Below, piece after piece: positions 63,335-64,000 of a stretch of 64,000 bases of DNA (position 1 is its first letter; the number at the start of each line of letters is the position of its first letter). The notes beneath the pieces were generated by a model that saw only the letters and a list, made by a program, of their open reading frames with translations, searched no databases and was not told the origin of the DNA. Location: NCBI RefSeq assembly GCF_019175285.1, contig NC_056527.1, positions 114,552,738-114,616,737 of the forward strand. The letters run 5' to 3'. The stretch is from Sceloporus undulatus. Taxonomy: Eukaryota > Chordata > Lepidosauria > Squamata > Phrynosomatidae. The position numbers and the translations under genes were made by a program.

Positions 63335-63476
63335 AAGTGTTACGAGAGATCCTTTTATTTACATGTTCAGAGTCCCACATCTTCTTGATCCCAAGACCCA
63401 CCATTGACCCCACCTCCAGTTGGCCTTGTGCTGCTTCCCTGCTCTCCATCCCACCACCACGGCACCCCAACCGGCT
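63335..63476 (-). other. CEBPE: CEBPE 3' untranslated region with poly(A) signal
   Basis: Minus-strand AATAAA at 63354-63359 (TTTATT on plus) lies 118 bp after the stop. This gives a 3' UTR of about 140 nt. Confidence 0.65.
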
Positions 63477-63779
63477 TCAGCTGCAACCCCCAAGACCTTT
63501 GATAAGCCCGGCAGCTTCGGGCACTTGGCGGAAAATGTCACGGAGGGTCTCGGTCTCCTGCATCAGTTGCTCCACCCGGCTGCGCAGCCTCTCGTTCTCA
63601 CCCAGGAGCTCCACCATGCGTTGCTGTGTCTCCATCACTCGACGCTTGGCCTTGTCACGGCTCTTCCGCACGGCAATGTTGTTGCGCTCGCGACGCAGGC
63701 GATACTCCAGGCTATCTTTGTTCACTGACTTTTTCCCTTTTGGGGTACCACAGGGTGGAGATGGGCTGCAGGATGGACC
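63477..63779 (-). CDS. CEBPE: CCAAT/enhancer-binding protein epsilon, C-terminal bZIP exon (partial gene)
   Basis: Last coding exon, 100 codons and a stop at 63477-63479. It starts after a CATCTCGACAG acceptor with [19 protein letters not shown], then [15 protein letters not shown], the basic DNA-contact region [13 protein letters not shown], and a leucine zipper ([18 protein letters not shown] ... LRDIF), ending LIKGLGGCS. The ending matches human C/EBP epsilon (LIKGVGGCS) and not other C/EBP members, and the locus is syntenic. The factor drives granulocyte differentiation in mammals. The N-terminal activation exon lies beyond the right edge. Confidence 0.95.
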   Translation of the reverse strand, partial: GPSCSPSPPCGTPKGKKSVNKDSLEYRLRRERNNIAVRKSRDKAKRRVMETQQRMVELLGENERLRSRVEQLMQETETLRDIFRQVPEAAGLIKGLGGCS

Positions 63780-64000
63780 CTGTCGAGATGGAGTTAGGAA
63801 GAGACCATGAAAGAGAGGTTAGCTCTAGTCATGTTGTAGTTCAAGGGTGTAGATTAGCAGAGAATGCTCTGCACCTCCCTAAATTACAAATTTTCAAGGA
63901 TGGAGCCATGACAGTTCAGGTGGTACTATACTGCTATAACTATGTGCTGTAGATACACCCAGGAAGAGGAAGACATAATTTGCAGACTTCAATTAGATTA
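63780..64000 (-). other. CEBPE intron, cut by the window edge
   Basis: Sequence upstream of the CEBPE last exon. A half copy of the hAT-like palindromic MITE family (gacagttcaggtggtactatactgc) lies around 63908-63960. No further exon is seen. Confidence 0.6.

Overview
The window is nuclear DNA from a vertebrate, almost certainly a squamate reptile (lizard or snake; an iguanian lizard would fit). Genes are intron-rich and sparse. The spaces between exons are filled with tRNA-derived SINEs of the Sauria type, 5S rRNA-derived SINEs, CR1, L2-like and Vingi/RTE-like LINE ends, Tigger-like and hAT-like MITEs, a DIRS-type fossil and many microsatellites. No prokaryotic signal is present. Family names of repeats come from memory of consensus features and were not checked against a library.

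Three host genes are supported, in the same order and orientation as on human chromosome 14q11.2 (ACIN1 - C14orf119 - CEBPE). ACIN1 (acinus, a splicing and exon-junction factor) fills the minus strand from about 49.6 kb down to about 9.2 kb. I placed 18 coding exons with GT-AG borders; their lengths sum to 3705 nt, an open frame of 1234 codons plus stop. An alternative first exon at 30080-30105, in a CpG-rich patch, splices in phase to exon 8 and gives a 581-residue product that matches the short form Acinus-S. C14orf119 lies on the plus strand with a non-coding first exon at about 49.93-49.98 kb, sharing a bidirectional CpG/ETS promoter with ACIN1, and one coding exon at 53901-54248. The last coding exon of CEBPE (C/EBP epsilon bZIP) is on the minus strand at 63477-63779; the rest of that gene is beyond the right edge.

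Layout: 1-515, tandem minisatellite; 0.5-9.1 kb, intergenic DNA downstream of ACIN1, with homeodomain-type A/T motif clusters near 0.75-1.7 kb and many SINEs; 9.17-49.6 kb, ACIN1; 49.2-50 kb, shared promoter; 50-53.9 kb, C14orf119 intron, holding inverted CR1 copies and an unusual chain of about ten perfect hairpins at 51.07-51.43 kb; 54.4-63.3 kb, repeat-rich intergenic DNA; 63.3-64 kb, 3' end of CEBPE.

The most unusual sequence is the hairpin chain at 51071-51427, which I cannot assign to any known family. Other points of interest are the internal acinus promoter beside a 700-bp purine tract, an upstream ORF that overlaps the C14orf119 start, several nested transposon insertions with readable target duplications, and two MITE families built from internal subrepeats.
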